A DNA stretch of 64,000 bases from Rhodosporidiobolus odoratus (lineage: Eukaryota; Basidiomycota; Microbotryomycetes; Sporidiobolales; Sporidiobolaceae), in NCBI GenBank assembly GCA_034387635.1, contig JAOANU010000001.1, positions 1,116,001-1,180,000 on the forward strand, given 5' to 3'. The position numbers and the translations under genes were made by a program. The notes below the pieces were generated by a model, which saw only the letters and a program-made list of their open reading frames with translations, made no database searches and was not told the DNA's origin. Below are positions 52,523 through 63,956 of this stretch, piece by piece; the stretch's first letter is position 1, and each line of letters opens with the position of its first letter.

Positions 52523-54318
52523 TCACAACTCTTCCTTCTCACTCTCCTTCTCCCTTTTCTGCACTTCCCTCCTGAGCATCTCGACCTTCCACCTCGCCCA
52601 TTCCAGTGCGATCCTGCCCACTCCCTCCTTTGCATTCCCCTGCATCTGCCCCCTATTCCCAAACACCGTAAACGCCATCTCATGCTGCGAAACACTGATT
52701 CTCATGTGCTTCATAGGGAGGGCGAAGAGCTCCTCCAGTGTCTGGAGGAAGGAGGGCAAGGGGGCGGGGCGGAGGAGAGCTGTAACCTCTCTAGGGGAAG
52801 TCGGAGCGGAGACCGAAGGAGGAGGGGAGAACGAAGGAGCCTTATCGCCCAGCAGAAAGGAAAGGATAGGAGAAGCGAGACGACGAGCTCGTTGGTCGAG
52901 TTTGACGGCACGTTGAACGGGAGAGAGGTGCTCCTCTGGTATGGAAGCGAGGAAGGTGGGAAGAACTTGTTCCTCCTCGACATGGTCGATGCCTAACCCT
53001 CCGGAAACAGGCAGGTTGACGAGGGCGAGAGCTTGTTGGACATGCGACCGCAGGAGGTGGTTCACCATGAGAGGGCGAGGTTTCGGCACCCATTCGTCCG
53101 CTGCCTTCTTCCCTTCTTCTCTGCCTTCTCCTGATCCCTCCTCATGCTCCTCTCCGCCGAGACCGTTGAAGATAGAAGAAAGCGACCCCATTGCTTCGCC
53201 CAGTACGCCGCCTTTGCGCGGGTCATGCATAGCGTCCCAAGAATGGCGAAGGGTCGTACGCCAGGTCGGGTTCGTAGGCGAGATGGGAAGCGACGGAATT
53301 TGCGGTTGGTCGAGGAGCTCTCGCGGCCGCTTGACGTCGAGGCTTTCGCCGGACACGAGAGGGTGTAGCTCGGACGCCGGCTCGTCCTCGTCGTTGATCG
53401 CCACCTTGGACAGAGGCGCGTCCTTCGCCCCTGCCCGCTCGAACATCCCGTCTAAGAACGTCTCAAACTGCTCATCCAGCTTGGCCTTCTCCGCCTGCTC
53501 CTTCATCGCTGTTTCCTGCTCCAGCCTCGCCCAGTCATCGTCTTCATACTCCTGGACAGAGTAGATGGCCGTGGTCGGTGTGCCCACTTGGATCGCCTGG
53601 AGTTCCGCCTGAACTGCGGCGAGAAAACTAGGATCGGCAAGCTGGTTCAGGTTGTCGGGTCCCGGCGAGGAAGAATCAGGAGAGAAGGACAGAATCTCGA
53701 CCCATTCCTTCGTGGCTTTCTCTGCTAATCGTTCGAATTCCGAGCGGAAGGTCCGGCTGCCTTCTTCCCATTCCTCGATGTCGGCAGCGGTGAAACTGAT
53801 GTCGCTGTCTTCAGGAATGACGGGCAGGGCGAGAGGCTTGTCGAGCAGCTGAGAGACTGCAGTCGGGTAGTCGGTGGAGGTGAACCGCTCGAGCTGATCT
53901 TCCGCTGCGGCGAGCTGAGTATGAAGGGAAGAAAGGGAAGGTCCGGAGGAAGACTTGGCGACTCTGCGCGCGGATCCGGGTCAGCGCGGAGGAGGAGGAC
54001 GCATGCGAGTAGACTTACGAGTTTAGAGCATTCCCAAGCTTGTCCATCAGCACTTGCTCGACCAGGACACCGGCTTGTAGGATACTCCCAATCGTCATCA
54101 CTAGAGTCGACATCTTGACAAAGGGAACTCGCAGAACTGTGGAAGAGACCTCATGAGCCGGACGAGGGCAGAAGAGATGGCAAGCTTTAAAGAAGAAACG
54201 AACCGGCAAACAACGCCGGCATCGGCACGAACAGCTGAATGACCCCCAGCGGTAGCGGAAGTACCTTGGATATAACCGTCGCGAGTACCGCAGCTGCCCA
54301 TGCTACCAAGGACGGCAT
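52523..54318 (-). CDS. Conserved protein with N-terminal membrane segments and a long cytosolic-type domain, unknown function
   Basis: The stop is TAA-side at 52523. Reading 5' to 3': MPSLVAWAAAVLATVISKVLPLPLGVIQLFVPMPALFA (hydrophobic, start at 54318), VLRVPFVKMSTLVMTIGSILQAGVLVEQVLMDKLGNALNS (second hydrophobic hairpin). Then a soluble part RVAKSSSGPSLSSLHTQLAAAEDQLERF, an acidic helical stretch (SDISFTAADIEEWEEGSRTFRSEFERLAEKATKEWVEIL), WARLEQETAMKEQAEKAKLDEQFETFLDGMFERAG, a HLLRSHVQQALALVNLPVSGGLGIDHVEEEQVLP segment, and a C-terminal domain FALPMKHMRISVSQHEMAFTVFGNRGQ...RIALEWARWKVEMLRREV. No family recognised. The frame extends 5' (to about 54520) without a clear ATG, so the start is uncertain. 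Confidence 0.6.
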
Positions 54319-54687
54319 TTCCGTCCACGTCGAGGTCTCTCGGTGGTCGAATAGCCCGAGCGAGGCGAAAGGCGTGCGCGTGAGGAGGACGATCAAAGGC
54401 GGGTTGTTCGGAGCTTGTGTGTCTTCCTTGTAGCAGACCGGTAGTACAGTGAGGGGGTCGAGGTAGACACGCGAGGGTGACGTTCGGATCGCCGCTCCGT
54501 TATCATCAAGCCAGTGAATGTCTCTACAGCAAAGCGAGGTAGCTTACACGCAGTCTCAGGAGCTCCCTGAGGATTATCCAGGGAGCCAAGCCGACTGACT
54601 AGCGGTCTTTCCGTCGTTCACAGCATCGGGCCTGAAAAGTATCCTCTCTGGAAACTCCCTCGATTCAGCTGCCTAACTTGGCCGACC

Positions 54688-55923
54688 CTATCCAAGCGAC
54701 TTCAGCAAGTCATCCAGATCCGTCCCTCCAGTACCCAGTTGGCTCAGATCAAACTCCCCCGGTCCCGCCGCCAAGTTCGAAAAGTCGAGGTCTGCCAATC
54801 CGCCTCCGCCTACGCCGCCGATCGAAGTCGGGTCATTGAGGAAGGCAGAGAAGTCCATGTCCCCACTTCCGACCCCTGGAGCTGGAGCCGAGGCTGACGT
54901 CGCCGGTAGACCGAGGCTGCTCAGATCCATAAGTGCGCTAACACCTGTACTGCCTGCGAACGGTGCGCTGGAGGTGTCATCGAGGAGAGCAGAGATGGCG
55001 TCCATGCTGAAATCCGACAAGGCGGTCGATTCAGCTGGGGCTGAAGCGGGTGGATTGGAAAGGGTCGGGGCGGATGATGAGGGCAAGGCGGCGAAGGGCG
55101 CCATGCCCAGAGAGGAGAGCAGCGAGTCGAGGTCTTCGTTCGGATTTGCAACGGATGCGGACTCCACGGGCGCGGTGGGGGCAGGTATCGGAGGAGGCGC
55201 TAAGGCGGGAGCGGTGGAAGAGGCGGTCGGGAGGGAAGACGAGGTCGATATAGGGAGCTGGAAAGGCAGGGGCGCCTCTGCGCCTGGTGGCGAAGGTGAG
55301 AGCGTGAGGTCAAGTTCTACTGGCTTGGGCTCGTGCGATTGTGCTGAAGGTACGGGTGGCTGTGGAGCAGTCACGGCAGGCGAGTCCCTGGACGATGTTG
55401 CAGTCGAGACGGGAAGGGTGAAGGGGAGAGGCTCGTCGTCGTGCATAGATACTTGTTCTGGCTCGGGACGATGCGCCGGGCTAGTAGCAGTGGGTGGTGG
55501 GAGCGCAGCGGGAGACGGAAGCGTGGAAGGAAGGGGAGAAAGGCCGGCGGCTGCGCGAGCATCCCTTTCGAGAACGGCGATCGCTCGAAGCTATAGGCAG
55601 ATTGATCCGAGGTCGGCGAAGCTTTCAAGGGAGAAGTATATAAGAGGTAACGCACGACTTTGGCTTCAACCGCTTGGCAGATCTCGTCAAACCTGGCTGC
55701 CTCGCTTTGCAGTGCATTGACCAGCTGCTTCGGCGGCCCCGTTCCAGCGTACTGGGCGCCACCCGCTTGCTGCAATCGTGCTCGAAACGCCAAGATGCGG
55801 GAGAGGTGGGCGAGGGTGGACTGGACGAGGAGAGGTCAGCGAAGACCGCCTGGAGCAAGCTGGTACGGTGCTCACCTTGTAGGACCCTTCTAGCTGCATC
55901 TGCGTAACATTGGTCGCGCTCAT
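54688..55923 (-). CDS. Protein with a short helical N-terminal domain and a disordered Ala/Pro/Ser tail, unknown function
   Basis: The start at 55923 gives MSATNVTQMQLEGSYK. Two introns then lead into a compact helical domain: STLAHLSRILAFRARLQQAGGAQYAGTGPPKQLVNALQSEAARFDEICQAVEAKV and LRAIAVLERDARAA. The rest is low complexity with short repeated motifs (EPLPFTLPVST, APLPFQLPIST) and ends GGTDLDDLLKSLG, stop TAG at 54688-54690. The helical bundle followed by a disordered acidic-hydrophobic tail recalls Mediator or coactivator subunits, but I could not match a family and this is only an impression. It lies head-to-tail behind the previous minus-strand gene, about 370 bp apart. Confidence 0.55.
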
Positions 55924-56518
55924 CTTGCCTTGAACGAGGGCGGACAACAAGACCAACAGCGTCCTGTTTCATCAGTCGAAGCAACAGTCTCCGGTCTCTC
56001 TCTCCTCGATCTGCCTACTCAGACGTGTACTGCGTTACAGCCTGTCGACTACAACAAGGACTCCCGGCGTCTGCCTCCTCGGACTCCAGCACAGAATCGT
56101 TGCCTGTCCGCCCGACTTCTTCGCCCGCGGCCAGGTCGCCTCAGACGGGCTGCACGCCATGGCCGTACGTATACACATTGAGAAGCAACACTCATGGCGA
56201 GAGCAGGGTGGCCGCGCTTTGGTCGAAACCCCTGCTCCCGGAGGACCACCTTGAGAGTTTCTTCGCGGCCTCCTTTCCGTGCATCGACATTGCTCTTTCA
56301 CCTGCTCCGAGTCCCGGGAACGGTTTGCGGTGTTGATTGGCCATTCTTCTCGGCGCTCGATGATACGGCGGTGCAACTCATGAGTTATGTTCTGGGTGCA
56401 CAACGACAACAACATTGGAAATTACAGCAAACGAGATACGAAAACATGGGGGCGCTGGGTACAGGCGGAAATATAAGGGTCTGTGAGATCAACAAAGGCT
56501 GTCTAGAGCGAAGCGGGT
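55924..56518. other. Intergenic region upstream of the 54688 gene
   Basis: About 600 bases between two minus-strand genes; it should hold the promoter of the 54688-55923 gene. Open frames here have no recognisable domain. Confidence 0.45.
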
Positions 56519-57577
56519 CTAGTCGATGTCGGCGAGGATGAGTTGGCCGTAAGCATTCTGCGCCTCGAGAAAGTCGGAGTCCTCGTCCTCCTCCTCCATT
56601 TGCTCGCCTTGATGATCGCCGCTCCCCTCCCGCAGCGAGAGATCGAGCGCAACCGCAACGCCGTCGAGCGAGAAGTGTCCCGGATCGATCTCGAGGTCCG
56701 GGTCCTTCTTACCCTTCTTGGTAGGGGTATCGATACCGGGGCATTGTTCGCTTTCCTTTGTGACAATGCGGTTATGGTGGAGGGTCCAGATGATGTCGTA
56801 TCTGCGGGACAACATGACGACATGGATTAGCGATCTTGACTGGACCACAGGTGGAACAGAAGAGGATGTACCGGTGGTCGGGGTAGGGAGAAGTACGGGG
56901 TGCGCCTAGTTCTTCCGCAATTCGGTGGAGCATGGAGTGTTTCTGCAGCCACGAAGCGCATCGTCAGGCAATCCTCTTTGTAGGGTATGAGACGAAGCAA
57001 AGATAAAAACAGAGGCACTTACCCAGCAAATAACAACCTCGCCCTTCCCACCCGCCTCGGCGTACTTCTTGACCTTCTTCCTGACGCACTTGGCATCTTC
57101 GACATCGCAGTCGGTGTCGACCTTCAAGCCTAAATCTTGAGCAAGCCGTTTGACGGTCAAGTACGGCCTCATCCGCTTGCGGGTTTCGGGGTTGTAGGCT
57201 TCGGCAAGAATGAGGCTAACATTATGCTTCCCTTTGGCGCCGAGAACCTATGGAGGAACAGTGCAAGCGGTTAGCCGACCAGCCGCAAGAAGAGAAGAGA
57301 AACGGACGCAGCGACATACTTTTCTCAAGCACTTTGCCCTCTTTTTGCCCTTTGCGTTGAGGCCGACGCTGCCATCTTTCTTCTTCTCACCGTGTCGGAG
57401 GAGGAGAATCTTGGGATGGTAGGTTCTCAGGGCCGAAGTCGAGTCGAGCGTCGGCGGGTCGACGGTCGTCAGGTCTCGATCGGCATATTGTGCTGGCTGA
57501 GGGAGAGCGAGAGCACGTAGGGCGGTGAGCGAGAGAGCCGAGATGGTCAGGGTGGCCGCTAGGTTGAGAAATCGCAT
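56519..57577 (-). CDS. Secreted histidine-phosphatase-superfamily protein (phosphoglycerate-mutase-like)
   Basis: The start at 57577 gives a signal peptide, MRFLNLAATLTISALSLTALRALALP. The first exon carries the catalytic RHG motif: TYHPKILLLRHGEKKKDGSVGLNAKGKKRAKCLRK. The second: VLGAKGKHNVSLILAEAYNPETRKRMRPYLTVKRLAQDLGLKVDTDCDVEDAKCVRKKVKKYAEAGGKGEVVICW. The third starts KHSMLHRIAEELGAP, whose His is the second catalytic His of the fold. The remainder includes CSTCGPVK, IIWTLHHNRIV and a charged tail to QLILADID, TAG at 56519-56521. Members hydrolyse phosphate esters, or have become pseudo-enzymes; here both His are kept. Extracellular phosphatase activity is plausible; the substrate is unknown. 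Confidence 0.75.
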
Positions 57578-57867
57578 TCGAGATGGGGAGAGGAGGCGAT
57601 GAGGTAGACGAGGCGGGGCGGAGTGGGCACAGTTGCAGCGAGCAGAGGGACGGGGCTGAGGAGGTCCAAGTAGAAATGAAGAGTGTATACAGCGTGTCTC
57701 TGGAGCAGACTGAGGAGAGCGACAACGGAACGTGTTGATGGGATTCTATCCTCGCCTAGCCGGCCTCTTTTCCGACGAAATTGCGCTCTACTGCTAGCTC
57801 GGGACACGTGCACACGCTCAAATTCTAGACACGGCATTGCGCGACTCTTCAGCCCCGCCCGGCCAAC

Positions 57868-60800
57868 ATGGTACTGGTACGCGCCGACAGCCAACACTCG
57901 CGGTGGTGGCATGACGACGACCACCAGCAGCATCAAGGAGAGATTGGGTCAGAGGGATTATTCGACCAAGTGAGCTCTCTCTGCCGCCACTCCCGGCTGT
58001 TCCTTTCAGCTGTTGACGCTGACTGCCGCTCCCCTCTTCCACCTCGCCCGGTCCTCCGTTTTCAACCTACTCACGCTCACCAGCGACGCATCCGGCACTT
58101 GAGATCTGTCTCAATCCGAAATTTGACCCTGTCCCCTCGCACAGATGCGCCGTCAACCTCACTTGGCCAGCACAGTCGTTTCCGCGCCTTCTCCCCCACT
58201 TACGCCCCAAATGCCCTAGCCTCACTCGTCGGAGACCGCGACGGGGCTAGAGACGGTCCAGGGACTCAACAGACCCCTCGCCGGCGGCGGGCAGCGAGTA
58301 CAGCAAGCTGGAACGGCGCGTTCGTCCCGTTGACCGAACGGAAAAAACAGGAGGAGAGGGAACTTGTGCTGGACGCTGGTCTACAGGTTGCCCAGCGAAT
58401 ACGAGCTCGACGGTCTTCGAGCGCCGGAACACTGCTCACCCGGCCCCGCTCCAGTCGAATCGACGAAGAGAGCGACAACCCTTCTTCCCCGTCTTCGTCG
58501 CCGGCCGGACCTTCAGCCTCGCCTTCCTTCCCGACATCGTCCAGCTCCCGTCCACGTTCCTCTTCACGCCTGTCGCACTCGTCCGCCCTCTCCACCTCGA
58601 CTATCCGCGAAGCTCCTCGCCTTCCCCGGAATCGACCACACAAACAGCCCACGGAACGACCGCCACCTCCCAGCTCCTCCGCCTTCGCCCGGAGAGAGCA
58701 AACCAGTCGCGAGGAGGCGATGCACAGGCAATTGCTAGATAGCTTCGTTTTGCTGGAGCTGGTGCCGTCTGACCGGAGGGAAGGGTCAACGGGCTTGCCA
58801 GAAGGACCGCCTGCGACGGGACGCAGACGAGCAGAGACACTGTTCTCGGGGCGACCCGGCGGGGGAAGGACGACTCGAAGCGATTCAGCGGGCTCGATCA
58901 GGTCGCTCAACTCACTCAACCTCGCTGTCGATCCGAGGAAAAGCATGCGGCGTCGAACACTTTCGTCTTCTCTCATTCCCTCTACTTCGTCCTCTTCGCC
59001 CCCTGACGGGCCTTCCGTTTCTTCTGCCCCTTCTTCGCCATTCTTCGTGTCACCTCCCGCTCACGAAGCAGTCCACCCGACCTTCGAGATCGAAGGCGAC
59101 TCTCTTCTTCTCTCTTCGACAAGCGGAGCCCCTTCGTCCAATTCGCCCTTGGACGACGTGGAAAGCCAGGCGTCCTGGCCAGGCTGGCGAGATAGTCGAG
59201 TGCGTGTCAAAGCATTCGTCAAGCCAACGCGTCCTCGGCCGAAGCGAGATTCGGGGAAGGGAAAAGCCAAAGCTGATGCGCAGGATGACACGGATGAGGA
59301 CGACTGGACGTGTCTCGTCGAATGGGATGTTGCGCTAGATGGGCTTGTTAGCCTTGGTCGGGATGTGAGTCAACTTTATTGCCTTTTCCACCCCATATAC
59401 TGTGCTCAACCCGGTTTTGCATTGCAGCCCGCCGCGTTTCCACCTCTTTCACCCAACACCCTCGTCTTTGGCTTATCAACCTCTTCACCCTCTCTTCCCT
59501 TCACATCCCCCTCTACATCATCTTCCTCCTCAACCGACCTAGAATACTTCACCGCCCCGCTTCCATTGCTGCACCGTTCCTCCCGACGTTCTCAGCGCTC
59601 CCGCAGCGCCAAGACAGCCGCGCATCGAGGCACCGCGAGCGAAGATGATTTCTCGGACGCTTCGTCTTGCTCTTCTTGCTCTTCCTCCACGTTCCCGGGT
59701 GTGGGGGATGAAGGCAACCTCTCCGACCCTGGTCTCTCCACCTCCACCCTTCGACCTCGTTCTGGCACTCTCACCCTCCGAACTCGAAGAGACGGCCGCA
59801 GACGCGCGCTTGCGGAGCGGTTGAGATTCGAAGAAGAGAGGAGAAGGAGGAGAGAGGTGGTGGAGAAGAGTAGGAGGGAGACGAGAATGGTTAGAGCTGC
59901 TGAGGTGGGGGAGGTGGGGAGGCTGTGGGAATGTGAGCGCGAGATTGAATGGTTAGTGGGAGAGTGTGCGGGGTTGAGGAGGAACACTGAGGATGGGTTG
60001 AGCGACAGGTGGGAGGAATTGGTCAGTCGAGACTGCTTCTTCCGGCCGTTTTCCTGGGCATTGCGCTGACACTTTTACGCGGGATCTTGCAGGAGCGAGA
60101 AAGGTCTGAACTGGAAGATCGGGTAGAGGACGTGGAAGCGGTAAAGGAGGCTTGCGAGGAGGAGGTTCAAGAGGGTACGTTTCCTTTTCCCCAGGTCATA
60201 GGTTTGGTTGGTCGAAGATACTGGACTGAGCTCATAACCCGCAGCTCAAGCCGATGTAGCTGCTCGACGATCTGCTCTCGACGCGCGACGTGCACGACTC
60301 GCCGCTGCCAAGATGATGCAGGATGATGGGCTTGACGATTTGCACCGGGAAAGCGTCGAGGTAGACAAACAAGAGTGCGTACTGGTAATTCACCTTACCC
60401 ACCGACTAGCTCATGCTATGTGCCATTGTCGCAGACGTTTGCTCTACACGTTGAACCAAGACGCCATGGCACGGCAAACTCAGCTCGTCACCCTCCTTTC
60501 CTCTTTCTTCCCCATTGAGCCAGTCCTCCCCTCGGCTGCGCAACCTTCTCCCCCGCCTCTCCTCTTCTCCATCCTCGACCTCCCCTTGCCGAACTCCACC
60601 TACGCGTCGTGCGGCTTGAGCGACGACCACCTTTCCTCCGCCCTTGGTTACGTCGCTCAGCTCGTCTTGCTCCTGGCCGCTTACATGAGGATACCGTTAA
60701 TCTATCCGGTAAGGGCAAGGGGAAGTCGAAGCACGGTCAGCGATCCGATTAGCATGATGAAAGGCCCGAGAGCGTTTCCACTGTATGCCAAGGGGGTAGA

Positions 60801-61855
60801 ACAGTATCGATTCGACTATGGGGTCTTCTTACTCAACAAAGATATTGAGCAGGTTTGTCGAACCTCCCTTCCTTTCCGCCCCATCTCGTTTCTCCGGCTG
60901 ACCCACAGTTCTTCATACCTAGCTCATGGCTTCTCAAGACCTCACCGTCATCGACCTCCGAAACACTCTGCCAAACCTCAAGACTCTCCTCCTCAGCCTC
61001 TCGTATGACCCCTCCCATCCCGACTATCTTTCCTCCTCCCTCCACCCTGTCCCTCCCTTTATCACCGCCAGCAACGATCCCTCTCAGACCTCAGCTTCAG
61101 ACGAGGGGGAAGGACGATCCCGATCTCCCTCTCCAGCCGAGTCTTCCGTCGATTCGGCTTCAGGCTCCGCCCCTAGCGATGATGTCGAGTTCGGAACTGG
61201 AACTGCCGACTCCACGCCTGCTTCATCAACTTCGTCCCTACCTCCAATTATTTTTTCCAAGGCTCCCGGCAGCAGTACCAGCACAACGCGCATCTCACGT
61301 TCTCCCTCTCTCGCTTCTACGATCCGGGCGACATCGCCGACCCCGACTCTACGAAACGGCGAGCTCAGCAGCTGCCAGCTCGAGGAGGAGGAGGAGGAGG
61401 AGGAACAGGCACGATCCGACGGACGACGAGCAACTAAAGCGTTACCTGCTGCTGCTGCTGCAGGGAGGGTCGAGAAACCTCTGCGTGGTCCGGAGTCATC
61501 CCTTCCCGCCGCCGCCTTGGACGTGCCTTTCCCGGCTCCAGAAGACAAGGTTACCACCACCACCAGAGCCGTGAAAATGCGCGGTGGATCTCGGTCTCGG
61601 TCTCGCTCGCGATCTGGCTCGGGATCCTCCACGACTGCAGGTGCAGGTGCAGGTGCAGGTGCAGGTGCAGGTGCAGGTGCAGGTTCAGGTTCAGGAAATG
61701 GAGCGAGTGGGTATGGGAGAAGGTTGGCGGACGGATTGTGGACGGCTGTGGCGGGGAGTTATGCGGTCAAAAGTAGTAGTGGCGGGGCAGGGGGAGCAGG
61801 AGGGGGTGGGGCATTAGGGGGGAGGGAGGAGAGCGGAGTCGGTAGCACAGATTGA
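57868..61855 (+). CDS. UVRAG: UVRAG / Vps38-like subunit of the class III PI3-kinase complex
   Basis: About six exons from MVLVRADSQHSRWWHDDDHQQHQ. An early exon may contain or skip an intron at 57969; the frame is open either way. The N-terminus holds FQPTHAHQRRIRHLRSVSIRNLTLSP, typical of UVRAG, followed by disordered Ser/Pro/Arg sequence and a C2-like stretch (VRVKAFVKP...DDWTCLVEWDVALDGLVSLGRD). A coiled coil spans about 59810-60350 (RLRFEEERRRRREVVEKSRRETR; ELEDRVEDVEAVKEACEEEVQE). The conserved BARA-like end: SSALGYVAQLVLLLAAYMRIPLIYPVRARGSRSTVSDPISMMKGPRAFPLYAKGVEQYRFDYGVFLLNKDIEQLMASQDLTVIDLRNTLPNLKTLLLSLSY. The tail has a Gly-Ala run coded by GCAGGT repeats. It partners Vps34/Vps15/Vps30 in endosomal sorting. 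Confidence 0.88.
61635..61682 (+). repeat. (GCAGGT)n hexanucleotide microsatellite in the UVRAG-like gene
   Basis: About eight tandem GCAGGT units encode alternating Ala-Gly, with two degenerate TCAGGT units after them (Ser-Gly). The size is likely to vary between isolates. Confidence 0.8.
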
Positions 61856-62274
61856 GCAAGTGTCAGCGGACAGTCCTTGAACGTCGGATCTTTTCTCTTG
61901 TCTTGTTCGGCTCGAGAAAAAGGCGTAAGATAGGTAGGTTGGGCAGAGAGATTGATCAGCATCGCAATAACTGTCTATGGGCTACGTGCGGTCTCTAGCT
62001 CGCCCTGCGCATCCCGTCTGCACCGATTACATCCTTCTTCGCAAGAGCCTGCTCTCTTTTCATGAGAGGGCGGGATGGTTTGGCCGCATTGAAGCTACGC
62101 GACGTAGTACGGTATGGCCTTTGTGGACCGGCGCCGTTGTCTGGGGGAAGATCGGTGTTGCCGCGCCACGCATGTGCCGAGCTACACAGAAAGCAACAGG
62201 AGCAAGCGTGAGGCGGAAGCTCGGTAAGCTCAGGCACTCTGGAAATGGGGAAAGAAACGCACCGTGCCACCATT
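61856..62274. other. Convergent 3' intergenic region
   Basis: About 420 bases between the UVRAG-like stop and the lipoyltransferase stop. No supported gene. Confidence 0.45.
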
Positions 62275-63258
62275 CTATACGCCCAGCAAAACCTTCTCAA
62301 GCGGCGGCAACCGTCCTTCCACGCCGTCTTCGATCATCCTCCTCGTTTCAACATATTCATCTCCGTCCTCGAGTTGCTGCAGCTCCCTGCCATACTGCTT
62401 CGAAAACAACTCCACCGCAGTCGGAACAATGTCCAGCACCAGCTTTTCCTCCTTTCCCTCGAGCTTGCCCAATCTGCGTAACTCGGTCGTCACGTTGGTA
62501 CTGCTGACGTCGGCCAACCCACAAGCGACAATCTGATCGAACCAAGCCTTGGTCTGTTCCTCGACGTTGAAGCTAAACCCGTGCAGGGAAATGCGACGCC
62601 GAATGTGGATACCAATCGAGCCGATCTTGGTGGTGGGGGAGGTGAAGACGCCGGTGTGTTCGAGAGGGTGGACGGGGACGGAGAGGGAGGTGGCGAGGCT
62701 GGCGAGGAAGCGTTCGAGGTGGTCGACGTAACAGCGGGTGGAGAGCTGCGAGCCGTCGGCTATGGTGAGCACACGCGTGGAGAAAGCAACGCAGAGGGGA
62801 ATTGGAGAGGAAGCGGGGCGTACCTTTGCCTGTCCGAGGTCCATGAGAGAATAGCCGACCAGTTGTCCCGGACCGTGGTAAGTCGTCTGCCCTCCTCTCA
62901 TGGTCTGGACGTAATCGGCCCCGAGCTTTTTGAGCCTGTCACCTTGTTGCTCTGCGTGTGTGGGGTCCTTTTCGCGACGTCCGGCGGTGTAGACGGGAGT
63001 ATGCTGAAGGAGGAGAAGAATGTCGGTGTCAGCCACCCGTCGTAGTGAGGCTTGTTGAGTGGTGCCGAGAGTTTCTGCAGAGGCTAGAGCGGCTTTGGCG
63101 TTTAGTCTGGCTTGTACGAGGGATTCTTGAAGGAGGAGACCTTGGGCATAGGGAAGTGATCGAGGCAGGTAGGACCAGACGAGGGGGCGTTGTGCGAGTC
63201 GTGGTGGGGTGTTTAGCATGCTGTACTGCGTGTCTCGAGGGTGGTAGAAGGGTATCAA
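62275..63258 (-). CDS. LIP2: Lipoyl(octanoyl) transferase, mitochondrial
   Basis: The start at 63258 (MIPFYHPRDTQYSMLNTPPRL) or an internal ATG at 63219. LipB-family motifs run in order: RPLVWSYLPRSLPYAQGLLLQ, DILLLLQHTPVYTAGRREKDPT, MRGGQTTYHGPGQLVGYSLMDLGQAK, then after an intron of about 80 bases (donor GTACGC, acceptor before CTCTCC) LSTRCYVDHLERFLASL, EHTGVFTSPTTKIGSIGIHIRRRISLHGFSFNV (the catalytic Lys of the K-I-[GA]-[SA]-I-G motif) and IVACGLADVSSTNV (the catalytic Cys). The C-terminus ends PPLEKVLLGV. It moves octanoyl from acyl carrier protein onto the lipoyl domains of mitochondrial dehydrogenases. The N-terminus is Arg/Ser/Leu-rich, fitting import. Confidence 0.93.
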   Translation of the reverse strand: MIPFYHPRDTQYSMLNTPPRLAQRPLVWSYLPRSLPYAQGLLLQESLVQARLNAKAALASAETLGTTQQASLRRVADTDILLLLQHTPVYTAGRREKDPTHAEQQGDRLKKLGADYVQTMRGGQTTYHGPGQLVGYSLMDLGQAKVRPASSPIPLCVAFSTRVLTIADGSQLSTRCYVDHLERFLASLATSLSVPVHPLEHTGVFTSPTTKIGSIGIHIRRRISLHGFSFNVEEQTKAWFDQIVACGLADVSSTNVTTELRRLGKLEGKEEKLVLDIVPTAVELFSKQYGRELQQLEDGDEYVETRRMIEDGVEGRLPPLEKVLLGV

Positions 63259-63956
63259 GAGGAGATCGACGGGATTGGCAGAAATGGCGCATCAGAGTCG
63301 GCGTTGGCTCGTCTCGAGACGGATTGTAATCATTAACAACATTACAACAGACTTACAATTGACTCTCTTGCTCATCTGTAACCTTGTTCTCTCCCTCCTC
63401 ACTCTCACCTGTGCTGGTTCTCGTTCTCGTCCTCCTCAAAACGAGTCTGCGCCATTCTCGCTGAAATGCCGCACTTGCTCCCTTCATCTCTCTCTCATGT
63501 TTTGCGCAACCGCCTCTCTCACCCTTCGCCCTCCTTATCTCCTCCTACCCCACCCCACCTCGCCTCATCAACATCACCTCGACACCTCGCAATGTCCCCA
63601 ACAATCCCAGCGCTCGGCCCAGTGTGCTGTACAGCCCGTGACGACTGTCCCGGATCGATCCGGCCGGGCAAAACCCTCACAGGCGCGCGGGCGAAACTAG
63701 CCGACGAGCAGCGGGTGCTTATAGCGGTCTCCGTATGCCTTCTTCTGGGTTACTGAGGCCCACACGGGTACATTAGGACTCGCTGGAGCTACTGAGCGCC
63801 TTTTTAGGCCTTCAAACGAGGTGCAACGGCGTAGGACTTGCTCGTCACCTTTACTCAGCCAAAACCCTCTTGGCGTCTTTTGTCTCCTGCTCCTCTCGTT
63901 TGGTCAAGCTCTCCCTCTTGCTTCTGCTTCCTAAACACACCAACGCACCAAACACG
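63259..63956. promoter_or_regulatory. Intergenic region, LIP2 / right-edge gene
   Basis: About 700 bases between divergent starts, with a pyrimidine-rich leader (63860-63950) just before the right-edge ATG. Open frames to about 63756 have no domain. Confidence 0.4.
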
